A stretch of 28,344 bases of DNA, taken from assembly GCA_023428295.1 (NCBI GenBank), contig JAEYYV010000215.1:1-28344 (forward strand). The letters are read 5' to 3'. How positions within the stretch are numbered: position 1 is the first letter of the stretch; every line of letters starts with the position of its first letter. The notes beneath the pieces were generated by a model that was not told the origin of the DNA, did no database searches, and worked only from the letters and a program-made list of their open reading frames with translations. The stretch is from Pseudomonadota bacterium (GTDB lineage: Bacteria > Myxococcota_A > Polyangia > Haliangiales > Haliangiaceae). Below, piece by piece: positions 16,648-25,592 of the stretch. Position numbers and translations under genes: made by a program.

Positions 16648-17868
16648 ATGGCGAAGATCAAGGTGAAGAATCCTGTCGTCGAGATGGACGGCGACGAGAT
16701 GACCCGCATCATCTGGCATTTCATCAAAGAGAAACTGATCCTCCCGTACCTCGACATCGACCTGAAGTACTTCGATCTCGGCATCGAGCATCGCGACGCC
16801 ACCGGCGATCAAGTCACGATCGATTCGGCGAACGCGACGAAGGAGTTCGGCGTCGCCGTCAAGTGCGCGACCATCACGCCCGACGAAGCGCGCGTGAAGG
16901 AGTTCAACCTCAAGGAGATGTGGAAGTCGCCCAACGGCACGATCCGCAACATCATCGGCGGCACCATCTTCCGCGAGCCGATCATCTGCTCGAACGTTCC
17001 GCGCCTCGTGCCGGGATGGACCAAGCCGATCGTCGTCGGTCGCCATGCGTTCGGCGATCAGTACAAGGCCACCGATTTCGTCGTGCCGGGTGCCGGCACG
17101 TTGACGATGACGTACACGCCCAAGGATGGCGGCAAGCCGGTCGAGTACAAGGTGTTCGACTTCCAGGGCGGTGGCGTCGCCATGGGCATGTACAACCTCG
17201 ACGAGTCGATCATGGGCTTCGCGCGGAGCTGCTTCAACTACGGCCTGAACCGTAAGTGGCCCGTGTATCTCTCGACGAAGAACACGATCCTCAAGAAGTA
17301 CGACGGCCGCTTCAAGGACCTGTTCCAGAAGGTCTTCGACGAGGAGTTCGCCGACAAGTTCAAGGCCGCCGGCACGGTGTACGAGCACCGCCTGATCGAC
17401 GACATGGTCGCGTCCGCGATGAAGTGGGATGGCGGCTTTGTCTGGGCTTGCAAGAACTACGATGGCGACGTGCAGTCGGACTCGGTCGCGCAGGGCTTCG
17501 GCTCGCTCGGCCTCATGACGTCCGTGTTGCTCACGCCCGACGGCAAGACCGTCGAGGCCGAGGCGGCGCACGGCACGGTGACGCGCCACTACCGCGAGCA
17601 CCAGAAGGGCAAGCCCACGTCGACCAACCCGATCGCGTCGATCTTCGCGTGGACGCAGGGCCTCAAGTACCGCGGTCAGTTCGACGACACGCCGGACGTC
17701 GTGAAGTTCGCGGACGCGCTCGAGCACGTGTGCGTCGAGACCGTCGAGAGCGGCAAGATGACCAAGGACCTCGCGATCCTCATCGACGCGAAGGCGCCGT
17801 GGCTCACCACGCAGGAGTTCCTCGACGCGCTCGACGCCGGCCTCAAGGCCAAGATGGCGAGCTGGTAA
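16648..17868 (+). CDS. icd: NADP-dependent isocitrate dehydrogenase (eukaryotic IDH1/IDH2 type)
   Basis: A 406-residue cytoplasmic enzyme converting isocitrate to 2-oxoglutarate with NADPH formation. The sequence follows the homodimeric IDH1/2-like subfamily, not the E. coli type: VVEMDGDEMTRIIW at the start, SPNGTIRNIIGGTIFREPII for substrate binding, VPGWTKPIVVGRHAFGDQYKATDF, YLSTKNTILKKYDGRFKDLFQ, DDMVASAMKWDGGFVWACKNYDGDVQSD with the metal-binding aspartates, and AAHGTVTRHYREHQKG for NADP. The length is normal for the family. The start ATG 16648 is fixed by homology; no strong Shine-Dalgarno is visible. It lies 15 bp after the second protease gene and converges on mdh across a pair of hairpins. 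Confidence 0.97.
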   Translation: MAKIKVKNPVVEMDGDEMTRIIWHFIKEKLILPYLDIDLKYFDLGIEHRDATGDQVTIDSANATKEFGVAVKCATITPDEARVKEFNLKEMWKSPNGTIRNIIGGTIFREPIICSNVPRLVPGWTKPIVVGRHAFGDQYKATDFVVPGAGTLTMTYTPKDGGKPVEYKVFDFQGGGVAMGMYNLDESIMGFARSCFNYGLNRKWPVYLSTKNTILKKYDGRFKDLFQKVFDEEFADKFKAAGTVYEHRLIDDMVASAMKWDGGFVWACKNYDGDVQSDSVAQGFGSLGLMTSVLLTPDGKTVEAEAAHGTVTRHYREHQKGKPTSTNPIASIFAWTQGLKYRGQFDDTPDVVKFADALEHVCVETVESGKMTKDLAILIDAKAPWLTTQEFLDALDAGLKAKMASW

Positions 17869-17940
17869 CTCCAGCGCTTCGCGAACCGTACACGCGAGGC
17901 GAACGCCCGGCGCGTAGCAGCGCCGAAGCAGGATGTAACA

Positions 17941-17968
17941 ACGGGCCGCGTAGCGATACGCGGCCCGT
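17941..17968. terminator. Strong hairpin between convergent icd and mdh
   Basis: The 12-bp arms acgggccgcgta and tacgcggcccgt pair perfectly around a gcga tetraloop. It is 72 bp after the icd stop and 53 bp after the mdh stop, so it can serve both strands. There is no U-tract on either side, so termination may need Rho. Confidence 0.75.
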
Positions 17969-17971
17969 GTG

Positions 17972-17996
17972 CGGTTCGGCCGATGCGACCGAACCG
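17972..17996. terminator. Second hairpin between icd and mdh
   Basis: CGGTTCGG and CCGAACCG form an 8-bp stem with loop ccgatgcga. The loop sequence and flank (cggccgatgcgaccga) are repeated at once at 17995-18011. It probably helps to end mdh transcription. No U-tract follows. Confidence 0.5.
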
Positions 17997-18021
17997 GCCG
18001 ATGCGACCGAGAAGATCGTGC

Positions 18022-18969
18022 TCAGCCGAGGAAGCCGCGCGCGATGTTCATGAGCTCCGTGTTCGCGGCGACCGACTTGCTGAAGGCTTCCTTCTCGGAG
18101 GCCGACAGCTCGAACTCGTAGACCGCCTCGGCGCCCTTGGCCGTGAGCTTCACAGGAACGCCGACGAACGCGCCGTTCACGCCGAACTCGCCTTGCAGCT
18201 CGACAGAGCAGGGGAGCACGCGGCCCTGGTTGCGAACGATCGCTTCGACCATGAGGCAGGTGCCGGCGCCCGGCGCGAGCCACGCGCTCGTGCCGATGAG
18301 ACCGGTCAGCGTGGCGCCGCCCTTCTTCGTGTTCTCGACGACCTCGGTGAGCTTCTCGGCCGAGAGGAACTTCGTGGCCGGGACGTTGCCGATCATGGCG
18401 GTCGACACGACGGGGACCATGTCCTTGTCCGTGTGTGCACCGAGGACGATCGCCTGCACGTCCTCGACGCTGACGCCAGCGGCGAGCGCGAGGTACGTGC
18501 GGAAGCGAGCGCTGTCGAGCACGCCGGCCGAGCCGATCACGCGCTCGCGCGGGAAACCAGTGACCTGCTTCGCGACGAACACCATCGCGTCGAGCGGGTT
18601 CGACACGACGACGAGCACGGCGTCCGGCGCGTGCTTCTTCACGTCGCCGCAGATCGCCTTCACGATGCCGGCGTTGATGTTGATCAGCTCTTCGCGCGAC
18701 TGGCCCGGCTTGCGCGGAACGCCGGCCGTCATGACGACGACGTCAGCGCCGGCCATCGCTTCGGCCTTATCGGTCGCGACGAAGGAGGTGCTGTTGAAGC
18801 CCTCCCACGGTCCGCATTGCGTCAGATCGAGAGCGCGGCCCTCGGCCGGTCCCGCCTTGAGGTCGATGAGCACGAGGTCGCCGAGCTCCTTGACAGCGGC
18901 CCACTGGGCGACGGCCGCACCGACGTTGCCGCCGGCACCAACGATTGCGATCTTCGGACGCTTGATCAT
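18022..18969 (-). CDS. mdh: Malate dehydrogenase (LDH-like MDH)
   Basis: A 315-residue NAD-dependent dehydrogenase that interconverts malate and oxaloacetate. The Rossmann GAGGNVG motif lies near residue 10. DVVVMTAGVPRKPGQSREELININ contains the Arg of the active-site loop that marks malate rather than lactate dehydrogenase. VVVSNPLDAMVFVAKQVTG is typical of the family, and the substrate Arg is in GVLDSARFRTYLA. The catalytic His lies in LGAHTDKDMVPVVS, with a slightly longer loop than the common GxHGDxMVP. ATG 18969 (MIKRPKIAIVGAGG) fits the family; TTG 18990 would add seven residues and has GGGAG too close to be useful. It converges on icd, another TCA-cycle gene, across the double hairpin. 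Confidence 0.95.
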   Translation of the reverse strand: MIKRPKIAIVGAGGNVGAAVAQWAAVKELGDLVLIDLKAGPAEGRALDLTQCGPWEGFNSTSFVATDKAEAMAGADVVVMTAGVPRKPGQSREELININAGIVKAICGDVKKHAPDAVLVVVSNPLDAMVFVAKQVTGFPRERVIGSAGVLDSARFRTYLALAAGVSVEDVQAIVLGAHTDKDMVPVVSTAMIGNVPATKFLSAEKLTEVVENTKKGGATLTGLIGTSAWLAPGAGTCLMVEAIVRNQGRVLPCSVELQGEFGVNGAFVGVPVKLTAKGAEAVYEFELSASEKEAFSKSVAANTELMNIARGFLG

Positions 18970-19007
18970 GTTGGGCGCGTCATACCCCAACTCCCAGGAC
19001 GTGGGTA

Positions 19008-21560
19008 CTACGGCGTCACGAAGATCGGATTCGTCACGCCGAACGGAACGCGGTTTGGATGCACGGGCTCGAGCGATCGTTGCGCGTACGCAGCGATCAC
19101 GACGAAGCCTCCTGTCGCTCGCACCTGAACGGGTACTTGTCCACGCCAGCGAATCGCCGTGTTCGGCACCGCGTCGCTCGGCATCACCGCGATGCGATCC
19201 ACCGTTTCACCGTCGACGACGACATCGATGCCGTCGACGTCGATCCACGACGCGGCTTGCACCGTGACGTCGACCATCTGCGTGGTTCCCGCGCCTGTCG
19301 TCGTGTCACCTGGCTTCGCGCTGCCGAGCGTTGCGCTCACGTAGATGCCACCGCTGATCACACCGTGACCTGCAGCGAGCGTGTCGCGCACCTGGTTCGC
19401 GGTGAGCGCACGCGGATCATCCGTGCCGAGCGCGAGACACGTGCGCGGATAACCGACCGGCGAGCTCGACATGCCGTGGCTGTCCGAGGAACCGACCGCG
19501 AAGATCTTTCGTCCCGCATCGAGCAGCGCGAACCAATCGGTGACGTGCGAATCGCGATTCGAGATCCAGCCCGCATCGTTGAACACCTCGACCAGCGTGA
19601 ACTTCGTGTCCCAGTCCGAGACCGAGTCGGCCATGCCCGTCGCGGGATCGAAGCCGACGTAGCCGAAGTAGTTCGTGGGACCGCGCGGGTGATTGATGAT
19701 CACCACGGGCTCCTCGGGCCGCGCGCGCACCGCATCGAACACCGCCGGAGGCGACAGCGTCTCGAACGGCGTCTCGGGAGCATCCGGCGTGGGGAACGTC
19801 TGCCACCGCGGTGCACCCGCGTTGACCGCCGTTGGATCCGGCTCGAGCGGGAACACGCCCATGTGTCCCCACACCTCGAACGAGGTCAGCTCGACGGATC
19901 CGAAGCCACGTGCGTACGCGCTTCCACCGACGGCCTCGATCTCCTCGGTGAAGTCGGAGACGTACTCGTGATCCGCGCGCACGGGAAGCTCGAGTCCGTC
20001 GGCGATCGCTTGCTTCAGCTTGATGGTCGCGTCGTCGCCCGAGTCATTCGAGCGCCACGTGTGAATGTGAAAGTCCGCGCACTGCATGCCCGCGGTGTCG
20101 ACGGTGTGATCGAGCGTCGCGGTCACCTGCACGCTGCCGCCCGCGGCGACCTCGATCGTCTCGCGATACAGCTCCCACTCGTAGCCGCGCGACACGATGA
20201 CCTCCCAGCGTCCCGGCGGCACCGGCAACGTCAAGCTGCCCTCGACGCTGTACACGACGTGCAACCGGTTGGAGAGGATCGGATCCTCGCCGTAGGTGGG
20301 CGGCACGGTCGGCAGCGTGGTCCCCGCCGCCGGAACGATCTGCACGCGCGCCGGGATCGACGATGCACCGTCGGTGACCGTCACGACGACGGTGCCGATC
20401 GCTGGAAACTGCAGCACGAACGGGCCGCCCGCTTGCGTTCCAGGCGTCGCGCTCACCAGCTGATCGCCGCGCTTGTACGCGGTGACAACGAGGTTCGCTT
20501 CCGTGGGCACGTGCATGAACCACACGCCGTTCTCGTCGGTGACCGCGCGCCCGTAGTAGTTGCCGGCCTCGTCGTGCGCATGCACGTGAACGCCCGGGAG
20601 GCGCACCGCTCCGCGCTCGACGACTCCGTTGATCTCGCGAAGGCGAAGCGGATCGAGCACGGATTCTGCGGCGCGCACGGCGCCGTCCAGGCTCTTGCCG
20701 ATCGCGATGCGCGCGTGCAACCGCTCTGTCGTTCCGCACGCCGGGATCGTGAATCCCGCAGAGAACGCGCCGACAAATCCCGATGCGGACAGCGAGCTGC
20801 CGAGCGTGCCCTCGCCGGGAATGTACGCCCAGCTCGTCGCGTGATCGTCGACGAGCACCGCGTACGGTGCACCCGCGAGCGCGTCGTCGAAGCCGCGCAG
20901 CGGCTGAAACAGCGGCGTGCGCCCCGTGTACATGAGCGCGTGCAGCGTCGACTTGATCTCGGTGGCGGTGGCGCGTGGCGACGAGTAGCGCAGGCGAATG
21001 TCGACGTGGTCCGCGCCGGGCGCGAGCTCGTAGTCGATCGCCGCTTCGATATCGAGCAGCTGATCGTTATAGACCACCGCGATCAAGTTCTCGAAGAACG
21101 GAAGCGGATGCAGCGTACCTCGCGCGCGGACCACCGCGGGTTTTCCGTCGAAACCGTCGTTCACGACCGTCACGCTCTCGGTGACGAGCGTCGAGCGATT
21201 CGTCAGCAAGAAGAGCTCGCCGAAGTTGTTCGGCTCCACCATCTTGCCGTTCTCCATCCGCGCGAGCCCGACGGGACGGCCGCCCCACGGGTCATACAGA
21301 TCGCTCGGCCCGGCGTCCTCGATGACGAGCGCCACTCGATCGTTGGCGAGGACGAAGTCGCCCTCGCTCCACGTGAGGAGACCCGACGGCGCCACCGGCA
21401 GATCGGCGGCGCGAACGCGACCCGCGCGCGCTTGTCCCGGACCTGCGCCGAGCGGCTGCGCGTGTCCGTCAGGATCGCCGTCGGAGAATGCGAGCGGGCA
21501 CGCGTTGTCCCCACACGCGCATAGCGAAACGAGCAGCGCGATCGCGCCGAGAATCCTCAC
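19008..21560 (-). CDS. Large lipoprotein with PHP-type (CehA/McbA-like) metallohydrolase domain
   Basis: An 850-residue protein starting at GTG 21558-21560. It opens with a lipobox (ALLVSLCAC, lipid Cys near 14-16), so it is likely periplasmic or surface lipid-anchored. Residues ~50-310 are beta-rich and of unknown role. Residues ~310-390 look like a carboxypeptidase-regulatory or Ig-like domain (GVHVHAHDEAGNYYGRAVTDENG), with a second at ~390-485. The C-terminal ~360 residues carry PHP metal-site motifs: CADFHIHTWRS (495-503), RADHEY (528-533), INHPRG (622-627) and GSSDSHGM (690-697). This CehA/McbA family contains metal-dependent hydrolases; the substrate here is unknown. It begins 12 bp after the kinase stop and is probably cotranscribed. 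Confidence 0.85.
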   Translation of the reverse strand: MRILGAIALLVSLCACGDNACPLAFSDGDPDGHAQPLGAGPGQARAGRVRAADLPVAPSGLLTWSEGDFVLANDRVALVIEDAGPSDLYDPWGGRPVGLARMENGKMVEPNNFGELFLLTNRSTLVTESVTVVNDGFDGKPAVVRARGTLHPLPFFENLIAVVYNDQLLDIEAAIDYELAPGADHVDIRLRYSSPRATATEIKSTLHALMYTGRTPLFQPLRGFDDALAGAPYAVLVDDHATSWAYIPGEGTLGSSLSASGFVGAFSAGFTIPACGTTERLHARIAIGKSLDGAVRAAESVLDPLRLREINGVVERGAVRLPGVHVHAHDEAGNYYGRAVTDENGVWFMHVPTEANLVVTAYKRGDQLVSATPGTQAGGPFVLQFPAIGTVVVTVTDGASSIPARVQIVPAAGTTLPTVPPTYGEDPILSNRLHVVYSVEGSLTLPVPPGRWEVIVSRGYEWELYRETIEVAAGGSVQVTATLDHTVDTAGMQCADFHIHTWRSNDSGDDATIKLKQAIADGLELPVRADHEYVSDFTEEIEAVGGSAYARGFGSVELTSFEVWGHMGVFPLEPDPTAVNAGAPRWQTFPTPDAPETPFETLSPPAVFDAVRARPEEPVVIINHPRGPTNYFGYVGFDPATGMADSVSDWDTKFTLVEVFNDAGWISNRDSHVTDWFALLDAGRKIFAVGSSDSHGMSSSPVGYPRTCLALGTDDPRALTANQVRDTLAAGHGVISGGIYVSATLGSAKPGDTTTGAGTTQMVDVTVQAASWIDVDGIDVVVDGETVDRIAVMPSDAVPNTAIRWRGQVPVQVRATGGFVVIAAYAQRSLEPVHPNRVPFGVTNPIFVTP

Positions 21561-21572
21561 CGAGCGAGCGTA

Positions 21573-23453
21573 CTACTTCGCGACGACGATCGACCACCGT
21601 ACATCTCGCCCCTCGAGCGGCCCCGTCCCGGTGCGGTCGGTCCGCTCGAAGCGAATCATCTCGCCGCGCTTCAGCGTGACCGTCGCACCACCGGGCGTGC
21701 GCGCTTTTCCGTCGGAGAGGCGCCACACCATCGGCAGTCCGTCCGCGCGGACGATCACGGTGTACTGCCCGTCGTCACCGTCCCATCGCAGCACGTCGAT
21801 GTCCTGCCGCGTGTCGAGGTACCCGCGCAGCTCCTGCGTGAGCACGAGCGGCGTCGCGTCCGCATCCGTATTGTTCGGCTCGATCTCGCCGGGCAGCGTC
21901 TCGACCGTCACGCGCAGCGTGTAGGCATCACTGACGTTCTCCGTCGGGAACCGCTGATCCTTCGCCATGGTCTGCCCGATGATCACCATCGCGGGGCCCT
22001 CGATCGCTCGGCGATACAGCGCCTCGCTCTCGCCCATGCCGCCCTCGTCGGCGACCGCACCATGTCCGCCCGAGGTGTCTTGGATCGCGAGGTTGATATC
22101 GATGTTCGGCGGCGCCGTCGCCGTCACGCTGAGGGTGGTGTGACTACCCGACGGAAACTCGATCACGTAGATGTCGCGATCGCCGTCTTTCGTCGTGCGC
22201 CGCTTGCCGAGGTAGCCGGTGATGTCGGTGTCCGCTGCGATCCGCGTCGCGTTCTCGGGTTCGTCGTTCGGCTCTTGCTCGCTCGTCGCGGGAGGCGGCC
22301 TCCTCGTGAGGAGCCAGAACGCACCGGCCGCTGCACCGAGCAGCGACAGCGTCGTCAGCGCACCGACAAAGAACCGTCGCCGCTTGAGCCCGCGCTCGAA
22401 CTGATCGATGTCCGATCGACGGAGGTGCAGATCCTCTTCTTCGTCGTCGAGCGCGAACCGCGCCGAGCGCGAGTGCCGTGCCGAGCGATACGGCGTCGCT
22501 TCCGTCACCGTCTCCGCGTACACGTCCTCGATCGCCTGCCCGAGCTCCCCGGCCGTCTGCCACCGCTCGCTCGGATCGCGCGCCAGCGCCTTCTGCACCA
22601 CATGATCGACGCCCGGCGGAATTCCCATCCGCGGAGCTCGCATCGACGGCGCGTCAGGATCGCCGGTCAGATGCTTCGTGAGCACGCCGACCGCCGTCGC
22701 GCTCGTGTACAGATACGTCCCCGTCAGCACCTGAAACATGAGCGCGCCGAGCGAGTAGATGTCCGACCGCGTGTCGACCTCCTCGCCGCGAATCTGCTCG
22801 GGCGACATGAAGTACGGCGTCCCCACGATCGCCGTCCGATCGGTCGTGTCCACAGGCCCGGTGCGGCCGTCGAGCTTCGCGAGTCCAAAGTCGAGCACCT
22901 TCGCGAAATCGCGCCCGCCGGTCGTGCGCGTGACGAGCACGTTCTCGGGCTTCAGATCGCGGTGGACGATGCCGAGCTCGTGCGCCTCCTGCAGCGCACC
23001 GCAGATCTGCACGAACAGCGGCGCCGCCCGCGCCCACGCGATGGGGCCGTCGCGCGTGACGACGCGCCCGAGATCGAGCCCGCGAACGAGCTCCATGATC
23101 AGATAGAGGTTGTTCTGGAACTGCCCGAAGTCGAAGACCTGCACGGTGTGCGGATGGTTCAGCTGCGAGACTGCATGCGCCTCGCGCTCGAACCGCTGCA
23201 CGATGTCCGCATCGGAGACCAGGTCACGATGCAGAACCTTCATCGCGGCGATCTTGCCCATACGCAGATGCTCGACGCGATACACGACGCCCATACCGCC
23301 GCGCCCGATCACGTCGAGCACGCGATAGCGCCCATCCACCACCTTGCCGAGCCACGCCTGATTCGAGTCGCTGAGGCGCCGATCGACGATCGCTTCCGCA
23401 GGCGTTGTCTGCGCTAGCGAAGGATCGCGGGGCTCGCCCGGCCGCTCGGACAC
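21573..23453 (-). CDS. Transmembrane Ser/Thr kinase with PPC-like extracellular domains
   Basis: A 626-residue receptor kinase from GTG 23451-23453. The kinase domain (~43-310) has VIGRGGMGVVYRV, catalytic Lys72 (in an AAMKVL context), HRDLKPEN from 164, DFG at 188-190, GTPYFMSPEQ and RSDIYSLGALMFQVLTG; all essentials are present. A basic juxtamembrane stretch (RGLKRRR) leads to one TM helix at ~361-383. The exported part holds two segments that open with EPNDEPENATRI and EPNNTDADATPL, followed by GYL and D-x-D-hydrophobic strands (DIYVIEF, DIDVLRW). This is the pattern of bacterial pre-peptidase C-terminal (PPC) domains, possibly a ligand or glycan sensor. It lies 144 bp downstream of the phosphoesterase-like lipoprotein gene and is followed 12 bp later by the PHP lipoprotein. 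Confidence 0.95.
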   Translation of the reverse strand: MSERPGEPRDPSLAQTTPAEAIVDRRLSDSNQAWLGKVVDGRYRVLDVIGRGGMGVVYRVEHLRMGKIAAMKVLHRDLVSDADIVQRFEREAHAVSQLNHPHTVQVFDFGQFQNNLYLIMELVRGLDLGRVVTRDGPIAWARAAPLFVQICGALQEAHELGIVHRDLKPENVLVTRTTGGRDFAKVLDFGLAKLDGRTGPVDTTDRTAIVGTPYFMSPEQIRGEEVDTRSDIYSLGALMFQVLTGTYLYTSATAVGVLTKHLTGDPDAPSMRAPRMGIPPGVDHVVQKALARDPSERWQTAGELGQAIEDVYAETVTEATPYRSARHSRSARFALDDEEEDLHLRRSDIDQFERGLKRRRFFVGALTTLSLLGAAAGAFWLLTRRPPPATSEQEPNDEPENATRIAADTDITGYLGKRRTTKDGDRDIYVIEFPSGSHTTLSVTATAPPNIDINLAIQDTSGGHGAVADEGGMGESEALYRRAIEGPAMVIIGQTMAKDQRFPTENVSDAYTLRVTVETLPGEIEPNNTDADATPLVLTQELRGYLDTRQDIDVLRWDGDDGQYTVIVRADGLPMVWRLSDGKARTPGGATVTLKRGEMIRFERTDRTGTGPLEGRDVRWSIVVAK

Positions 23454-23597
23454 GCGGCGAGCATAGCGCTACTCGGCGTCATCGGTCCGCTTCTGCGTCG
23501 GAGACGGTGGCGCAGATCGCGACAACCGCCGACGAGGCGGCGAACGTCTCGTCGACACGTGCCATCGGACGAGCGCCGCGGGCGCGCGCCGCTACCG

Positions 23598-24647
23598 TCA
23601 ACGCGCGTCGACGATAGGCTTCCAGCTCCAGCTGTCGCGGCGAATCACGAGGAGCCCTGCGGAGGGCGATCGCGCTGGATCGGGAAGTCGCGGCGTCGCG
23701 TCCGCGGTGCCTGGCGTCAGCGCCACGGCATTGCCATCGCGTCCGCCGGTCCGCGCTCTCGTCGCGCCCTCGCTCATCGGGCCGTGCAACGCGACGTCGA
23801 TCTCCTGACCCGCACCGACGGTGACCGCGATCTCGCCGGTCGGCTCGCCTGCCCGCTCGCCCCGCGGCGCTTCGCTTGTCGCGAGAATGCGCACGCCCTT
23901 CCTCGCCGTCAGCTCCGCGACGAGCGCGGCAACGCCAGCCGGCGCGTACATGCAGCCTTCGTTGCCGGCGACCAAGCGCCCGATGGCGCTCGTTCCACCG
24001 ACGAGACCGATCGTCACGCTCCCCGCGCCGCCACCGCTCCCGCCGCCGCCGCCCGCGCTACTCGCACCCGCCGCGTCACGCGTTGCTCCGGCTCCCTTGC
24101 CGAGCTCGATGCGTTGCGCGAGCCGGCCATCGATGACGAGTTTGCCCTTCGCCCGCAGCGCATCGACCGCCGCGGCGAGCTCGCCAGCGTCTTCGAGGTC
24201 GCCCGGCAACGCGACGACAGGCACCTGGTCGGTGATCTCGCCGAGCGTCGCTTCGAGCTCGGGCTTCGTCGTGCCCATTCCGCCGAGCGCGAGGATCACG
24301 TCCGCGCCCGAAAGCTGCGCCCGCAAGCGTCCGAGCGCCGCGATCGTGGGCGCTGCTGCGCCGCCCGCGTCGGCGATCGCGCCGATCACGATCTCGCCAT
24401 CACCCACGCGCGAGAGCACGTGTCCCTCGAGCGTCCACGTCGCACCGCCCACCTCGAACGTCTCCGAGCGCAGCCTCGGCCCATCGCTCGCAGCACATCG
24501 CCACGGCGCGCGCGCCTGGTCCGCCGCTTTCATCGCCGCCGTGAGCGCTGGCCCGAGCTGCGCGCCAGCGGGCACAGGATTCGCGCTGCCGCCACACGCT
24601 GCGATGGCCGCCGCCGCCGTCACGATGCCGTGCTTCGCGCGCCTCAT
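23598..24647 (-). CDS. Lipoprotein with a possible degenerate metallophosphoesterase core
   Basis: The 349-residue product starts with MRRAKHGIVTAAAAIAAC, a lipoprotein signal (Cys18). The central region ADVILALGGMGTTKPELEATLGEI, VPVVALPGDLEDAGELAAAVDALRAKGKLVIDGR and VTIGLVGGT has the strand-helix spacing of metallophosphoesterases. The usual metal ligands (DxH, GDxxD, GNHD, GHxH) are not clearly kept, so catalysis is doubtful. A Gly/Ser-rich linker of ~12 residues (SSAGGGGGSGGGAGS) interrupts it. The C-terminal third includes TGEIAVTVGAGQEIDVALHGP and ends with WSWKPIVDAR. It lies 18 bp downstream of the LysM gene and seems to close the kinase-LysM-lipoprotein set. The function is not established. 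Confidence 0.7.
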   Translation of the reverse strand: MRRAKHGIVTAAAAIAACGGSANPVPAGAQLGPALTAAMKAADQARAPWRCAASDGPRLRSETFEVGGATWTLEGHVLSRVGDGEIVIGAIADAGGAAAPTIAALGRLRAQLSGADVILALGGMGTTKPELEATLGEITDQVPVVALPGDLEDAGELAAAVDALRAKGKLVIDGRLAQRIELGKGAGATRDAAGASSAGGGGGSGGGAGSVTIGLVGGTSAIGRLVAGNEGCMYAPAGVAALVAELTARKGVRILATSEAPRGERAGEPTGEIAVTVGAGQEIDVALHGPMSEGATRARTGGRDGNAVALTPGTADATPRLPDPARSPSAGLLVIRRDSWSWKPIVDAR

Positions 24648-24665
24648 TGGCCGATCACACTCGCA

Positions 24666-25592
24666 TCATGGCGCTTCGCCGGTGACGCCACCGCCGGCTT
24701 CTTTCCACGTCGCGATCACCTTCGGCGAGTACGCGTACGGCGAGAGCAAGTGGTTCGGCTTTCGTTCGAGCACGCGCTTGAACGCCTCGAGCGCCGGCTT
24801 GTCGTCGCCGAACGCGAGGTGCATCGCTCCGAGCAATACACCGACATCGACGGCCTGCTCGGTCTGCAGGTAGTCCACGTCCTGCCCGAGCCCGGCGAGC
24901 GTGTCTTTGACGAGCGAGAAGTCACCATCGCGCCACGCGATACGTGCGGCGGGCAGGGCGGTCGCAGCGTGCGCCTGTGCCTTCTTGAGCTTCTCGCGGC
25001 GCTTGTTCGAGTCCGCATCGATGGGCGGCAACTTCGACGCGGCGAGGCGCACGTTGAAGATCGGAACCACGAGCTTGTCGCCCTTCGCCAGCGAGTCTTT
25101 CTCGCCGAGGAAATTGTACTGGCGGATCATCTGCGCGTTCTTGTCGTTGCCGAAGTACGCCTGCGCGATCTGCGAGATCGACTCGGTGTTCTGCGCGGTG
25201 TGTGTGATGGTGAAGGGGATGAACAGATCGGTTCCGCTCGGAATGCGATCGTCGGGAGCGAGCCCGTTGAACTCCGCGAGGAAGGTGCCGCGCTTCGCGT
25301 CGCCGAGGAGGTTCGCCGCGATCGTCTCGAACGTGTCCCCGGGCGCGGTCGTGTACGGACGGCTCACCGGAATGCGAAGCTTCTCGCCTTCCTTGAGCGC
25401 GCGCGGGTGATCCATCTTGTTCGCGACCATGATGAAGATCGCTTTGTTTCGATCGCCGTAGTACTCGGCCGCGAGGAGCGCGAGCGTGTCGCCCTTCTTC
25501 GCGCGATACGTGATGATGTCGCTCTGCTCGTCGGCGAACGCGGGACGCGGGAGCGCGAAGACGAGCGCGACTGCGAGGAGGATGCGCTTCAC
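24666..25592 (-). CDS. Exported protein with three LysM-like repeats
   Basis: A 308-residue protein from GTG 25590-25592, a start decided by a strong AAGGAGG 4-5 nt upstream. The overlap of GTGA with the kinase stop indicates translational coupling. The signal peptide is VKRILLAVALVFALPRPAFA. Three LysM-like units follow: ~27-76 (YRAKKGDTLALLAAEYYGD to GEKLRIP), ~80-127 (APGDTFETIAANLLGD to IPF) and ~131-180 (NTESISQIAQAYFGND to VPIF). LysM binds the GlcNAc of peptidoglycan. The C-terminal ~120 residues are helical, TPR-like (AVDVGVLLGAMHLAFGDDKPALEAFKRVLERKP). I infer a cell-wall-binding partner of the kinase; no enzyme domain is present. Confidence 0.87.
   Translation of the reverse strand: MKRILLAVALVFALPRPAFADEQSDIITYRAKKGDTLALLAAEYYGDRNKAIFIMVANKMDHPRALKEGEKLRIPVSRPYTTAPGDTFETIAANLLGDAKRGTFLAEFNGLAPDDRIPSGTDLFIPFTITHTAQNTESISQIAQAYFGNDKNAQMIRQYNFLGEKDSLAKGDKLVVPIFNVRLAASKLPPIDADSNKRREKLKKAQAHAATALPAARIAWRDGDFSLVKDTLAGLGQDVDYLQTEQAVDVGVLLGAMHLAFGDDKPALEAFKRVLERKPNHLLSPYAYSPKVIATWKEAGGGVTGEAP

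Noticed and set aside
19059..21524. 821-residue plus-strand open frame
   Set aside because: Antisense shadow of the PHP lipoprotein; extreme Arg/His content and no signal or motif.
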